From contig OX422192.1 in the NCBI GenBank assembly GCA_949130485.1, positions 4,038,085 through 4,102,084 on the forward strand: DNA of 64,000 nucleotides, read 5' to 3'. The stretch is from Agelas oroides. Lineage: Eukaryota; Porifera; Demospongiae; Agelasida; Agelasidae. The stretch's first letter is position 1. Each line of letters begins with the position of its first letter. Under the pieces are notes generated by a model. That model did no database searches. It had not been told where the DNA came from and saw nothing but the letters and a program-made list of their open reading frames with translations. Below are positions 10,546-19,525 of this stretch, piece by piece. A program made the translations under genes and the position numbers.

Positions 10546-11109
10546 GGCACTGAAGTGGTAAACCCTCGGCGCAGCAGTGCATGTGATCACTGTCTCATGA
10601 ACAATAGTATCATGACGTTCGGTTTGCTCTCGAGTTGATATGGCATGCCTTTCGATATCAATTCATTCGTAGCATCCAAAACCGTAACGATCAATTACAG
10701 GTACAGCAGCTTTACACTGCGGGCATACCTTTGTTGGAGGCATACTTACTGCCAATGGCCAATAATCGTACTCGCAAAGAACGTCTCTCCCAAGAACAAA
10801 ATGGCCGCTAGCCACGTGGTCCAGATTCATACGCATGCGCGTTTTCAGCGGAGTAAAAAAATGGCCGACTTATCATGTAGCCATACCAACAGGAAACGCT
10901 CTAGCTTCGCAACGAAGCATTTTCAGAGAAAATCGCTTCAAATTTCGACCTTCACCCGCCGCTGAGAAGGTTAGTATCGTTTGTGGCACGAATAATCACG
11001 TGAAAAGTGAGATGTTGAGTAACAGACACACACACACACAGACAGACAGACACACAGACACACAGACCAAGTACCGTAACCCTCGCTGCGCATGCGCGCC
11101 GAGGGTTAA
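10546..11109 (-). mobile_element. Helentron-like non-autonomous element, copy A
   Basis: On the minus strand the element starts with TTAACCCTCGGCGCGC in a near-perfect 30-bp palindrome (11078-11109), then a CA/GA-rich simple repeat. It then carries a 5' leader with the start of a zinc-finger ORF (MPPTKVCPQCKAAVP) near 10700-10745. It ends with GCGCCGAGGGTT (10560-10571) followed by a small hairpin ACCACTTCAGTGCC. A terminal repeat at one end, a subterminal inverted copy at the other and a 3' hairpin fit Helentron-type Helitrons. Related copies lie at 30665-31738 and 51070-51530, with a 3' end at 47860-47960. The Helentron assignment is inference; no Rep/helicase is present. Confidence 0.6.
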
Positions 11110-12020
11110 TTATGACCAAAACTGCAAAAGAGTGATAACTAGGTGAATGCACAGCATTGTGGGGGCGAGCGTGAGCTCGAATGCGATGGATGCGCAAGTG
11201 CGTGCAGTAGAGTGTGAGCGAAGCTGAAGGCCTGGGAACCGCTCCGAGCATGTAGTACATTTCTGCATTTCCAATGCAGCAATCTCTGCATGAAACTTCC
11301 GCATCTTAGCCTGAACAGAGGGCTGTTCAAACAAAGGCAGCTGTGACTGTTGTCCTCTTTGCCCTTCCCTGTTACGCTGTAGTCTGGCCTCTCTCTCACT
11401 GCCAGTCTCAGCAGCCAACCTGCATTGTGATGTTGGTTGGCACTCATCTGCTGTAGCCTGGCTGCTCTCTCTTCTTCAGTCTCAGAGGCCAGCCTGTGAC
11501 ATTGGTTGGCACTCATCTGCTGTAGCCCGGCTGCTCTCTCTTCTTCAGTCTCAGAGGCCAGCCTGTCCCTCATCTGCTGTAGCCTGTCTGCTCTCTCTTC
11601 TTCAGTCTCAGAGGCCAGCCTGTCCCTCATCTGCTGTAGCCTGGCTACTCTCTCTTCAGAGGCCAACCTGTTGGCACTCATCCTGGCTGCTCTCTCCTCT
11701 TCAGTCTCAGAGGCCAGTCTGTCCCTCATCCGTTGAAGCCTAACTGCTCTCTCCTCTTCGCTTTCAGTTGCCAGACTCTGACGTCTGTTATCGCGTATTT
11801 GCCGCAATCTGGCGTCTCTCTCTTCGACAGTCTGTGCGGCGCGTCTAGCCCTATCTCTTGCTCTCCGCACTCTCAGCCGTTCCTCTCCCTGTTCCGCGGT
11901 TTCAGAGGCACGACGAGCTCTCTCTCGCTCTCTTCTACGCTGCAGTCTGTCTTCTCTGTTCCGTGATGACTCGGGGACTCTGAAGAATCGACTCCATTGT
12001 AGAACACGTGGCGTCTGCAC
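11110..12020 (-). pseudogene. Helitron-type N-terminal protein, frameshifted
   Basis: The frame from 12020 gives about 200 residues dominated by RLASETEEERAARLQQM-type repeats. These are strongly charged and predicted to be helical or coiled-coil, with MSAN insertions in three places. Near 11420 the coherent sequence moves to the frame 11418-11110, which continues ETGSEREARLQRNREG, then LPLFEQPSVQAKMRKF and a CTTCSERFP zinc-like motif. That order matches the start of Helitron polyproteins as I know them. The frame change near 11415, and the lack of Rep and helicase domains, show a broken gene. Family assignment is from motif style, not a search. Confidence 0.6.
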
Positions 12021-12160
12021 TATACGTTGACGTTACGTGCGTTAAATTGGATAAGTTTAGGATATGCGGCACGACGTACGACACATAATATATAATATAT
12101 ATATATAAAAGAAAGTCGCCGTTAGCATCACTAGAAGGGGGCTCGCTCACGCTCGCCCCG
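11130..12160 (-). mobile_element. Helitron-like element, GGGGCGAGC family, carrying N-terminal ORF
   Basis: The ends carry GGGGCGAGCGTGAGC motifs in inverted orientation (GGGGGCGAGCG at 11160-11170; CTCACGCTCGCCCC at 12146-12159). The same ends occur at 18810-19485 and 45327-47196. The minus strand encodes an Arg/Glu-rich repeat protein like those at the N-terminus of many animal Helitron polyproteins. Only this 5' part of the coding capacity remains, so it is a truncated or non-autonomous copy. It directly abuts the Helentron-like copy A. Confidence 0.6.
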
Positions 12161-12292
12161 ATAACTATGTGCACCGTTCGTAGACCTACCAGCTCGTACC
12201 TGCTCATACTTACAATTGGCTACAAATAGCTAGCTAGATACGAGGTCTCTTCTCTTACCTGTTGTGGAGCCTGCAGTCTGCCTGCATATTAA

Positions 12293-13305
12293 GGTGGCAC
12301 GGTCGTCCCTCGGCGGAGGTTAACGAAAACATAAACTTGGGTTACAGTCAGGACCAGGGTTACTCCTAGTTTCAGGGTTAGGGTTTGGTTTAGGGCAATC
12401 TTGCTTTGCCTAATTTTAAAAAGGGTTTTAGTAGCTCATTAATATATTCATGAACCCAAAATTGCCACTCGATGGACGCATCTACACGCTCACTGTAGGT
12501 AGCGTCCCAACCACCAATGTATCTCAAATCAATCTATGCCAGCTTTTGTTCAAAGCTACTCTCAAAGTCAGGCTAGACTCATGTTTGTCACTACTCTTGG
12601 AATGGACAACTTTGACTGCACCAAAATCAAAGCACATTTCGAAAAATTCACAGCTTGTCTACGGGAGGGGCTCATTCACGAGTGGAAGCAAGCATTACTA
12701 GCCCCACCTCTCCCCCTTATGTCGCTAAACAACTCACGGCTCTGTTCCACACACAGCCACCGTTCAGCTCCCTTGTCTGTCAGACTGTAGCATGCACAAA
12801 CGATAAATTGCGTATTCTAGTTAAAGCCCAGCCCAGCACTCGAAGCACCTGGCCACGGTCACCAACTAGACTAGGCATACGGCCGCGAGACCTGGGCCTA
12901 CTCAACAAATACAGTCTTGGCCACTGTGGCCTTTTTGCTGCTTCTAGACACAAGCTTGCTTTCACAAGCAGGCATCACGCACTACTCACAGCTACAGACA
13001 CTACAGCACTCTACTAAACTCCTTCTCTTTTTTTTTTTTTTTTTTTAAGTCGATCTAAGCTTATCTTCAAAGTTCCGAGCACCACATGAAGGGTGCCGCC
13101 AGGCCACATCTTAACTAACTTAATTATAAACTGATTATTGGATGGCAATGCCGACAGGAAATGGGGAAAATCCCCAATTTTACGGACCGTGAACGGTTTG
13201 AGACTCCCAAAACGGAATGTGCGCTAAAATTTTAACAAGACAAAGAAGACTATCAACTTGGATTCCAGGTTTGTTGACCTTGAAAATGCAGGGTACCGTG
13301 CCACC
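12293..13305. mobile_element. 1013-bp TTAA-target DNA transposon, twin 1
   Basis: The ends GGTGGCACGGTCGTCCC and TACCGTGCCACC share an inverted 10-11 bp core (GGTGGCACGG). They are flanked by TTAA on both sides (12289-12292 and 13306-13309), typical of piggyBac- or Kolobok-like insertion. The interior has a poly-T tract near 13028 and no credible protein: the parallel open frames are equally open in the twin at 13995-15009 but show no motif. A third, much-invaded relative spans 35152-42966. Confidence 0.85.
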
Positions 13306-13309
13306 TTAA

Positions 13310-13990
13310 GATGCTACACATAACTTATTCAACATGTCACATTTGTCAAGTCAACCCAATCCAGTGCTACCACAGAACAAACACGACACCACTAATCATA
13401 TTCTTGAGGACCAATGAACGGAATGTTGCCTAGGGGTGCCACACAGAGCTAGCTAAATTCAACCTATTAATATGCAAGAAGGGAGAGATTGCCTGACTTC
13501 CACCCGGAATTACACGCCTTTAATGAGATTCATTGATCTCAATTCGGACATTAACAACATCCACAAGTATCCACAGAGGGTTAATGAGATTCACAGCCCT
13601 GTTCTGTTCGGGTTTGGGTCCACGAAAGGCTTAGGTCATACTCATGAATATTCAACATCATTTACCCATTCCTTTCAACCCCAAGCCAAGCTGCCAATGC
13701 TTCAACAGAAGTTCAATAATGAGGTTCATGAGAGTCAACATACTCTAACCCTCCCATTGGACAGTTGACTGAACCCAGGGTTGTTCATGGGTAATGCTGA
13801 GGTCTAGTTAAAGCCAACTCATTAATATTCATGAGGTGGACAGAAACACCCCAGATTATAGAGCTCTGTCGGGCTTTAATTAGATTCATAGGCTCAATTA
13901 GGGTTAGGGGGGTTCGGGTTAATGAGATTAGGGTTAGGGATTTTAGGGTTAAGGCAAACTAGGGTTAGGGCTAGGGCTAGGCTTAGGGTT
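13310..13990. other. Spacer between twin elements, telomere-like repeats at the right
   Basis: There is no gene that I can support. Degenerate TTAGGG-like motifs (GGGTTAGGG, TTAGGGCTAGGG) cluster at about 13895-13990, ending against the second twin's TTAA. A 98-codon frame at 13472-13768 has no recognisable feature. Confidence 0.5.
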
Positions 13991-13994
13991 TTAA

Positions 13995-15009
13995 GGTGGC
14001 ACGGTCGTCCCTCGGCGGAGGTTAACGAAAACATAAACTTGGGTTACAGTCAGGACCAGGGTTACTCCTAGTTTCAGGGTTAGGGTTTGGTTTAGGGCAA
14101 TCTTGCTTTGCCTAATTTTAAAAAGGGTTTTAGTAGCTCATTAATATATTCATGAACCCAAAATTGCCACTCGATGGACGCATCTACACGCTCACTGTAG
14201 GTAGCGTCCCAACCACCAATGTATCTCAAATCAATCTATGCCAGCTTTTGTTCAAAGCTATTCTCAAAGTCAGGCTAGACTCATGTTTGTCACTACTCTT
14301 GGAATGGACAACTTTGACTGCACCAAAATCAAAGCACATTTCGAAAAATTCACAGCTTGTCTACGGGAGGGGCTCATTCACGAGTGGAAGCAAGCATTAC
14401 TAGCCCCACCTCTCCCCCTTATGTCGCTAAACAACTCACGGCTCTGTTCCACACACAGCCACCGTTCAGCTCCCTTGTCTGTCAGACTGTAGCATGCACA
14501 AACGATAAATTGCGTATTCTAGTTAAAGCCCAGCCCAGCACTCGAAGCACCTGGCCACGGTCACCAACTAGACTAGGCATACGGCCGCGAGACCTGGGCC
14601 TACTCAACAAATACAGTCTTGGCCACTGTGGCCTTTCTGCTGCTTCTAGACACAAGCTTGCTTTCACAAGCAGGCATCACGCACTACTCACAGCTACTGA
14701 CACTACAGCACTCTACTAAACTCCTTCTCTTTTTTTTTTTTTTTTTTTTTAAGTCGATCTAAGCTTATCTTCAAAGTTCCGAGCACCACATGAAGGGTGC
14801 CGCCAGGCCACATCTTAACTAACTTAATTATAAACTGATTATTGGATGGCAATGCCGACAGGAAATGGGGAAAATCCCCAATTTTACGGACCGTGAACGG
14901 TTTGAGACTCCCAAAACGGAATGTGCGCTAAAATTTCAACAAGACAAAGAAGACTATCAACTTGGATTCCAGGTTTGTTGACCTTGAAAATGCAGGGTAC
15001 CGTGCCACC
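13995..15009. mobile_element. 1015-bp TTAA-target DNA transposon, twin 2
   Basis: Nearly identical to 12293-13305 over its whole length: I see only a few substitutions, plus a longer poly-T. It lies in the same orientation, with TTAA at 13991-13994 and 15010-15013. Each copy has its own TTAA duplication and different flanks, so they are two recent insertions rather than a simple tandem duplication, unless conversion has homogenised them. Confidence 0.85.
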
Positions 15010-15013
15010 TTAA

Positions 15014-16076
15014 TTTGCTAGCGGATATCATGGAACGGACTTGCTTATTTGAGAGTCCCACCCACATTGCTTGGAGCTGTTTTCCACTTGCGATCTACTG
15101 GGATCATATGCTGGGACAGAGGGATACAGAGAGTCACATCCAAATTTTCAAGTTATCGAAGGTGAGTTGGATTAGTGTGCGAGGGCTGAACTAACAAGCC
15201 AGGCTTCTCACAGAACAGAGTAGTCTCGCGTAGCCAGACTCTAGGATTCGGCATGCTTTCTAAGGTTCTTTTCAAGTTCAAGTAAGGACTGTGTATGACA
15301 GGCCAGGCTAGACTCTATGTGCTCACAGACAGCAGAGGCTAGTTGGAGGCCAGCTGGAGGCCGCACTTAACCTGTCAGTCCCCCATACTTGATAGTAGCT
15401 GCCCAGGAGATGACAAATGGCTGTATGACAAGCTATTCGGCAAACACCCTCTCTCAGTAGTGGTCTCATATAGGACTGGTGTATAAGCTACACCATAGTC
15501 AGTGGGAGGATTGCAATGTGTGGGGTTTGAACAACAGATAATATATAACCTTCATATATATACATATCTATGTTTGAACCTAGGGTTGTGTATACGTACC
15601 TATAATTTCACTGTACAGTGTTATGTGTAGATTCGTATCCAGCCTTGGCACGAGGCTAATTATGTGTGCGATGAATCGAATTCCTTACTGGGTCTTGTTC
15701 ATGATATTAGCACTACTAGCTAGCTACAATAGAACACTGGCAGATGACACCACCTGACCGTGGCACATATACAACAGCAGACAAGAAAGAATGATTGACA
15801 AAGCAGAGTGCATGGACCAGCTAGGGAGTGATATCCAATGGTCAGAAGTGCTCATCATGAGGAGTGGTAGCTAGCAAATTGGCAGCTGACATGCAGTGAT
15901 GCCTAATCATGGCACATATAGTCTTCTAGTAGTTTCATCCTTCGTTTCCTGTGAGGCTTTTATACATGCACAAAATATGGTAGCACTAGCTATCATATTT
16001 TAATTGTTACTGTTTTTGATTGAATGTACTGACTACCATCTGCTAGGTTTCCTTGGACTGGGTGGATCTAATTACC
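15014..16076. other. Gene-free stretch upstream of the NLR
   Basis: No ORF, promoter element or repeat that I can name. A possible acceptor (CTGCTAG) at 16040-16046 would allow an upstream untranslated exon. Short self-similar motifs (TAGTCTCGCGTAGCCAGACT at 15228-15247) are not structured enough to call. Confidence 0.4.
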
Positions 16077-16331
16077 ATGGGTCACGACCTGGAGATACGG
16101 CAATACAGAATCAGCATGTTGTGTGCTCTTCGGAGAGTCTCTGTTTACTCTCGGTCATGCATTGTACAATGGGAGCTGCTTCAGCTTGGGCTGGCCACTC
16201 TGGGGACTGCCCTAGCTCTCTACTACCTGATGGTGTGCCTATCCCTGCTGATGGTACAGGAGATCCTACTGTCTACGTTAGTGCTGGTGATGGTGTGCAC
16301 CTGCCTGAGTGTGATACTAAGACCATGGAAG
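16077..16331 (+). CDS. NLR gene exon 1: hydrophobic leader (candidate)
   Basis: An ATG in good Kozak context (ACCATGG) follows an in-frame TAG at 16044-16046 and opens 85 codons ending at AAG/GTAGGT, phase 0. After a basic 30-residue start come two long hydrophobic stretches (LQLGLATLGTALALYYLM; then about 20 more apolar residues), so it would be a membrane or signal segment. It is clearly paralogous to exon 2 in the LQLGLxTLG block, but has no 2A motif. It splices in frame to exon 2. Alternatively it is an upstream decayed leader and translation starts in exon 2. Confidence 0.5.
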
Positions 16332-16495
16332 GTAGGTGTTGGTTTGATAAAGGATGTAACACCATCAGTGAGTTTTGTGCCCTAGTCGCTTGTGGAACTT
16401 GGGCTCGCACAGTGTGCAGTTCTGTCCATCAACATTACATTCAATGTTTGACTGTCAAGAAGTAATAACATCTATCTGCATTCCTTCCTCTGCAG

Positions 16496-16703
16496 GATAC
16501 CTTGAGATCCAATGTGACATGCACCCTCACCTCCCCCACCATGGGTAATGAACAGGAGACGACAAGGAACAAACTCTGTACTGGAGGGTGGGACCACCTC
16601 CAGCTTGGGCTGACCACTCTGGGGAGAGTCTACCTTCTGGTGTACCTCTCCTTGCTGCTACTGCAGGCAGGGGATGTGGAAAGAAATCCTGGACCTACAC
16701 CTG
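16496..16703 (+). CDS. NLR gene exon 2: signal-like leader ending in a 2A-like motif
   Basis: The acceptor follows a pyrimidine tract (TTCCTTCCTCTGCAG), and the donor GTAAAT leaves phase 1. Within it, an ATG at 16541 in near-perfect Kozak context (CCCACCATGG) starts a 52-residue leader. Its order is a polar start, a hydrophobic LGRVYLLVYLSLLLLQ core, then GDVERNPGP. That is the D-V/I-E-x-N-P-G-P consensus at which ribosomes skip a peptide bond before the last Pro. Sea-urchin and sponge NLRs are known to have such 2A leaders acting as signal sequences, giving cytosolic or exported protein depending on skipping. Activity here is inference; the motif is intact. Confidence 0.85.
16541..16543 (+). 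promoter_or_regulatory. Likely NLR start codon in optimal Kozak context
   Basis: CCCACCATGGG matches the vertebrate-type Kozak consensus at -3 and +4. Starting here gives a leader of ordinary signal-peptide length (52 residues to the 2A Pro) and a total protein of 935 residues in the seven-exon model. Use of exon 1 instead gives 1035. Confidence 0.6.
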
Positions 16704-17650
16704 GTAAATGATTGTAAATTTTGTAGTTCACATTGTACGTGTACCCATACACACTTTTACAATGTAATGTAGCTTTTGTAGCTAAGCCCTCTCAGTAAAA
16801 CGTATCCAGGAATCAGCAAAATCCTTCCACGAATACATTAGTCCTGAGTAAACTGCCTATTTTTGATAGTGACTGATAGCGACACTGCCTATTTTTATTC
16901 TCCCACTAATCACTATATAATTATACACTAGTATCCTTGCTGAAGTTGACACAATACAGAGAGTAGCTGCTTTATATAGTGGCTGGAATCAGTCTTGTTG
17001 TCACCTGAGCACTGATTTCAGTCCATATGACTGAAACAACCAGCTGCAAAGCATGGATATAAAATAAAGGGATTGAGAGACAGTTTTAGTCATGATAGGC
17101 ACAGTTGTGCATGATTATGCCACAAGTTAGAGGGATGTTCATGGTTGTATTTGTCCTAGTTAATAGCCATTTGTGTAATGAATTGGACAGGGACAATATC
17201 TTACCATGTGTTTCATAATGCTAAATGTTATAGTGATGCACAAGTCAAAACTAATTGAGCAAGCAATCAAAATGTACAGATTGAGTGCGTTTATGCTTGT
17301 CGCATGGGTCTGAGATGTGCTTTCACTAAATACCCTGTCAATTACACTGCTCATATCTCTTTTATTGCCGAGCAGGAAGCGAGGTAAATAATCGTGCAGT
17401 GTGGGGTTCGAATCTCTGTTTTGTCTGTAACGCTCAGGAATGCAATCTGCAGCGGCGTGTGTAGGAACGCGTCATCACGAGGTAGAAGTGAAGTCGGATG
17501 CTGAGAGGAGGAAGAGATTAACCAGGGTACGAGTCAGCGACACCGTCGAGCAGAGGATGATTTCCGGAGGCAGCAATGACGAGAGGCTGACGTAGGCACA
17601 ACCTCATTCGTGCCTACATTGGTCAGTGTCTTGTCGTTGCTGCCTCTGAC

Positions 17651-18158
17651 TAGCCTCGTTCCCAGGCTCTCACTGTAAAAAAATTTGGGTTACTTCAATC
17701 ATATGTTGGTCATCTCAGTTGCATGCCTGTTGTGTACGTAATACATCATAATTTTAAGGAATGCTTACCATTTGAATCAAAGTGTAGTTGAGAAGCTTCT
17801 CCCTTTTATTAAATTAGGATCATCTTGCAGAAGGCCTATAAATCAGCATGTCTGGTGAGGTTTGGTGTTTCTTTGATCCTACACATCTGCCCCTGCATGG
17901 AGGAGTTCCTTGGTTGCATGGTTATATGATAGAAGGGAGAAGCTTCTCAACTACATTTAAGCTTTGATTCAAATTGGAAGCATCCCTTGAAGTTTGTAAC
18001 GTGTCACATACACAACAGGTATGCAACTGAGATGACGAAAATATGGTTGAAGTAACCCAACTGTTTTTACAGTGAGCTCCCAGCACGTGAACGAAAACTC
18101 TACCGCTTTTCCGTACTGCAAGCGATAGAAAGCCGGATGGGGCCTGGAAACAAGGCTA
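17651..18158. mobile_element. TAGCCTCG-family Mutator-like MITE, split by another MITE
   Basis: The left end TAGCCTCGTTCCCAGGCT and right end GGGGCCTGGAAACAAGGCTA are the family's TIRs. The flanks GCCTCTGAC (17642-17650) and GCCTCCGAC (18159-18167) are a 9-bp duplication with one mismatch. The interior is occupied by the CACTG MITE at 17671-18074. It lies in the intron between NLR exons 2 and 3. Confidence 0.85.
17671..18074. mobile_element. CACTGTAAAAA-family MITE, copy 1 (nested)
   Basis: The TIRs CACTGTAAAAA...GGGTTACTTCAA and TTGAAGTAACCC...TTTTTACAGTG extend for about 65 bp. A second copy with closely similar ends lies at 32505-32959. Inserted in the TAGCCTCG MITE, so it is the younger event. 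The target duplication is unclear. Confidence 0.85.
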
Positions 18159-18322
18159 GCCTCCGACAGTGTTGCTGCACTTGTAGTATGGTTAATCTAC
18201 AAGTGCAGTGACACCGTTGAGCAGAGGATGATTCCTGGAGGCAGCAACGACGAGAGGCTGAGGCTCTCCTGGATACATTCACATATGCCCTAGTTGAGTA
18301 TGTATGTTGCTCTCACATGCAG

Positions 18323-18589
18323 TACCTACTTCAGACCTCCCAAAGCTAGCCCGGCTTCCAGTGGCACCTGATTGGTGGAGTCTTGGTGTCCAACTGGGCT
18401 TGCCTCTTGACCGACTGCGCAGCATTCAATACAACAATGTACAGTATCCTGATAGTTCTAATCGGTGTCTGACAGATATGTTTGATTGGTGGCTGAAAAG
18501 TGATTGTGAATCCACCTATGAGAATCTGGCCACTGCACTTCGTGCTATAGGCAGGAGGGATCTTACACTGGAAGTTTGTAGAGAAAACA
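18323..18589 (+). CDS. NLR gene exon 3: DEATH-like domain
   Basis: The exon is phase 1 at both ends (acceptor AG at 18321-18322, donor GTGAGT at 18590). A second acceptor at 18333-18334 keeps the same phase and would drop four residues. About 80 residues fit the death-domain fold: DWWSLGVQLGLPLDRLRSI, RCLTDMFDWWLK, then YENLATALRAIGRRDL. The spaced Trp, the LG.qLGL start and the ..L..AL..ig ending are typical. Such domains recruit adaptors or effectors by homotypic contacts. If the 2A skips, this domain would sit only a few residues from the new N-terminus. CARD/DED-like alternatives are less likely. Confidence 0.8.
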
Positions 18590-18775
18590 GTGAGTAATTA
18601 AGAAAAAGTTGGTACAAATACGTAAGTTTAGCTGTAATTGTTTAGTGTATACTATAATGTAACTATGCCATCATGATGCACGACACTCAATACTTGAAAG
18701 CATTGTTTAGCCTATGTCTAATGTCTTATACCTTTGTAATACTTAGTTACGGATTTTCGTTTCCTTCATGCTAGG

Positions 18776-19485
18776 TACTAGTTTACTTTAACTAGAAAAT
18801 GTAGAACATTGTGGGGGCGAGCCTGAGCAAGCTGATACAAGCTTATGTCACTGATGAGTGATGTAATACAATCATCCTCCTACATGCACATCCATTTACC
18901 ATTACATAGGGGGCTTTCAAATTGTTTTTTGCTTGCTGGTTTACTAATTTGTCATGGTATATAGCAGGAACTATAGCCAAATTTCATTGAAACGCACAAG
19001 TAGCTAAGTCCTCACCCGAGATAGCCAAGTATCACATATGCCAGCCATTTCTCCAGCCATTTCTCCAGCCAGGGCAGCTATAAATGTAGCTACACATGCA
19101 TGGACTAAGCTTTACGATGAAATCATGAGCTGGATTTCTGGCATTTATGAGTGCCGTCAATGCCATGCGTGACTGGCTCTACCGCAACCTCAACCACTCT
19201 CCATATTAGTACCGCTTGTGAGCGGCCTGCCGTTGATGGTCGGTAGAAGCACAGACCAGAAGTAAGTTGCCACATGTGCTTTAACTTCAGTTGTCTTCGC
19301 TCGGGCAGTAGACCTCATAACATGCTTCGTGCACGAGATCGATCTCCGTGAAATATTTGAATGCGCTCATTTAAAATTTACGGTATATGGCCACAAGCAA
19401 GCATGTACGTACGTACGTACGTAAACACACTTCCGCAATGCAGTCCCGCTAGTGTGGGGCTCGCTCAGGCTCGCCCCAATTATTA
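18776..19485 (-). mobile_element. Helitron-like GGGGCGAGC-family element in an NLR intron
   Basis: The right end (GGGGCTCGCTCAGGCTCG, 19455-19480) and left end (GTGGGGGCGAGCCTGAGC, about 18811-18828) match the family's termini. Beyond the left end is a small palindrome (CTAGTTTACTTTAACTAG). Its minus-strand 5' region (ACCGTAAATTTTAAATGAGC) equals that of the 45327-47196 element. It has an (ACGT)n run near 19405. No ORF. Lies between NLR exons 3 and 4. Confidence 0.6.
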
Positions 19486-19525
19486 TTACTGCCTGCTGCA
19501 GACCTTCTCTACTATACCTCTTTAG

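Noticed and set aside
12450..14719. Pairs of identical 83-120 codon frames in the twin elements
   Set aside because: They are conserved only because the twins are near-identical DNA. Three frames are open in parallel, the third copy at 35152-42966 does not keep them, and no motif is present.
16004..16465. 153-codon frame overlapping NLR exon 1
   Set aside because: It is a different frame through exon 1 and its intron. The exon-1 frame from 16077 has the paralogy to exon 2, a consensus donor and a phase match.
16640..16703. Integrated picornavirus-like sequence as the source of the 2A motif
   Set aside because: There is no viral capsid or polymerase sequence nearby, and the motif ends a signal-like leader spliced to DEATH and NACHT exons, so it is a cellular 2A.
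17410..17440. tRNA-like B box (GGGGTTCGAATCTCTG)
   Set aside because: No matching A box, no cloverleaf and no 3' acceptor pairing could be found upstream. A similar motif at 53480-53500 on the minus strand fails in the same way.
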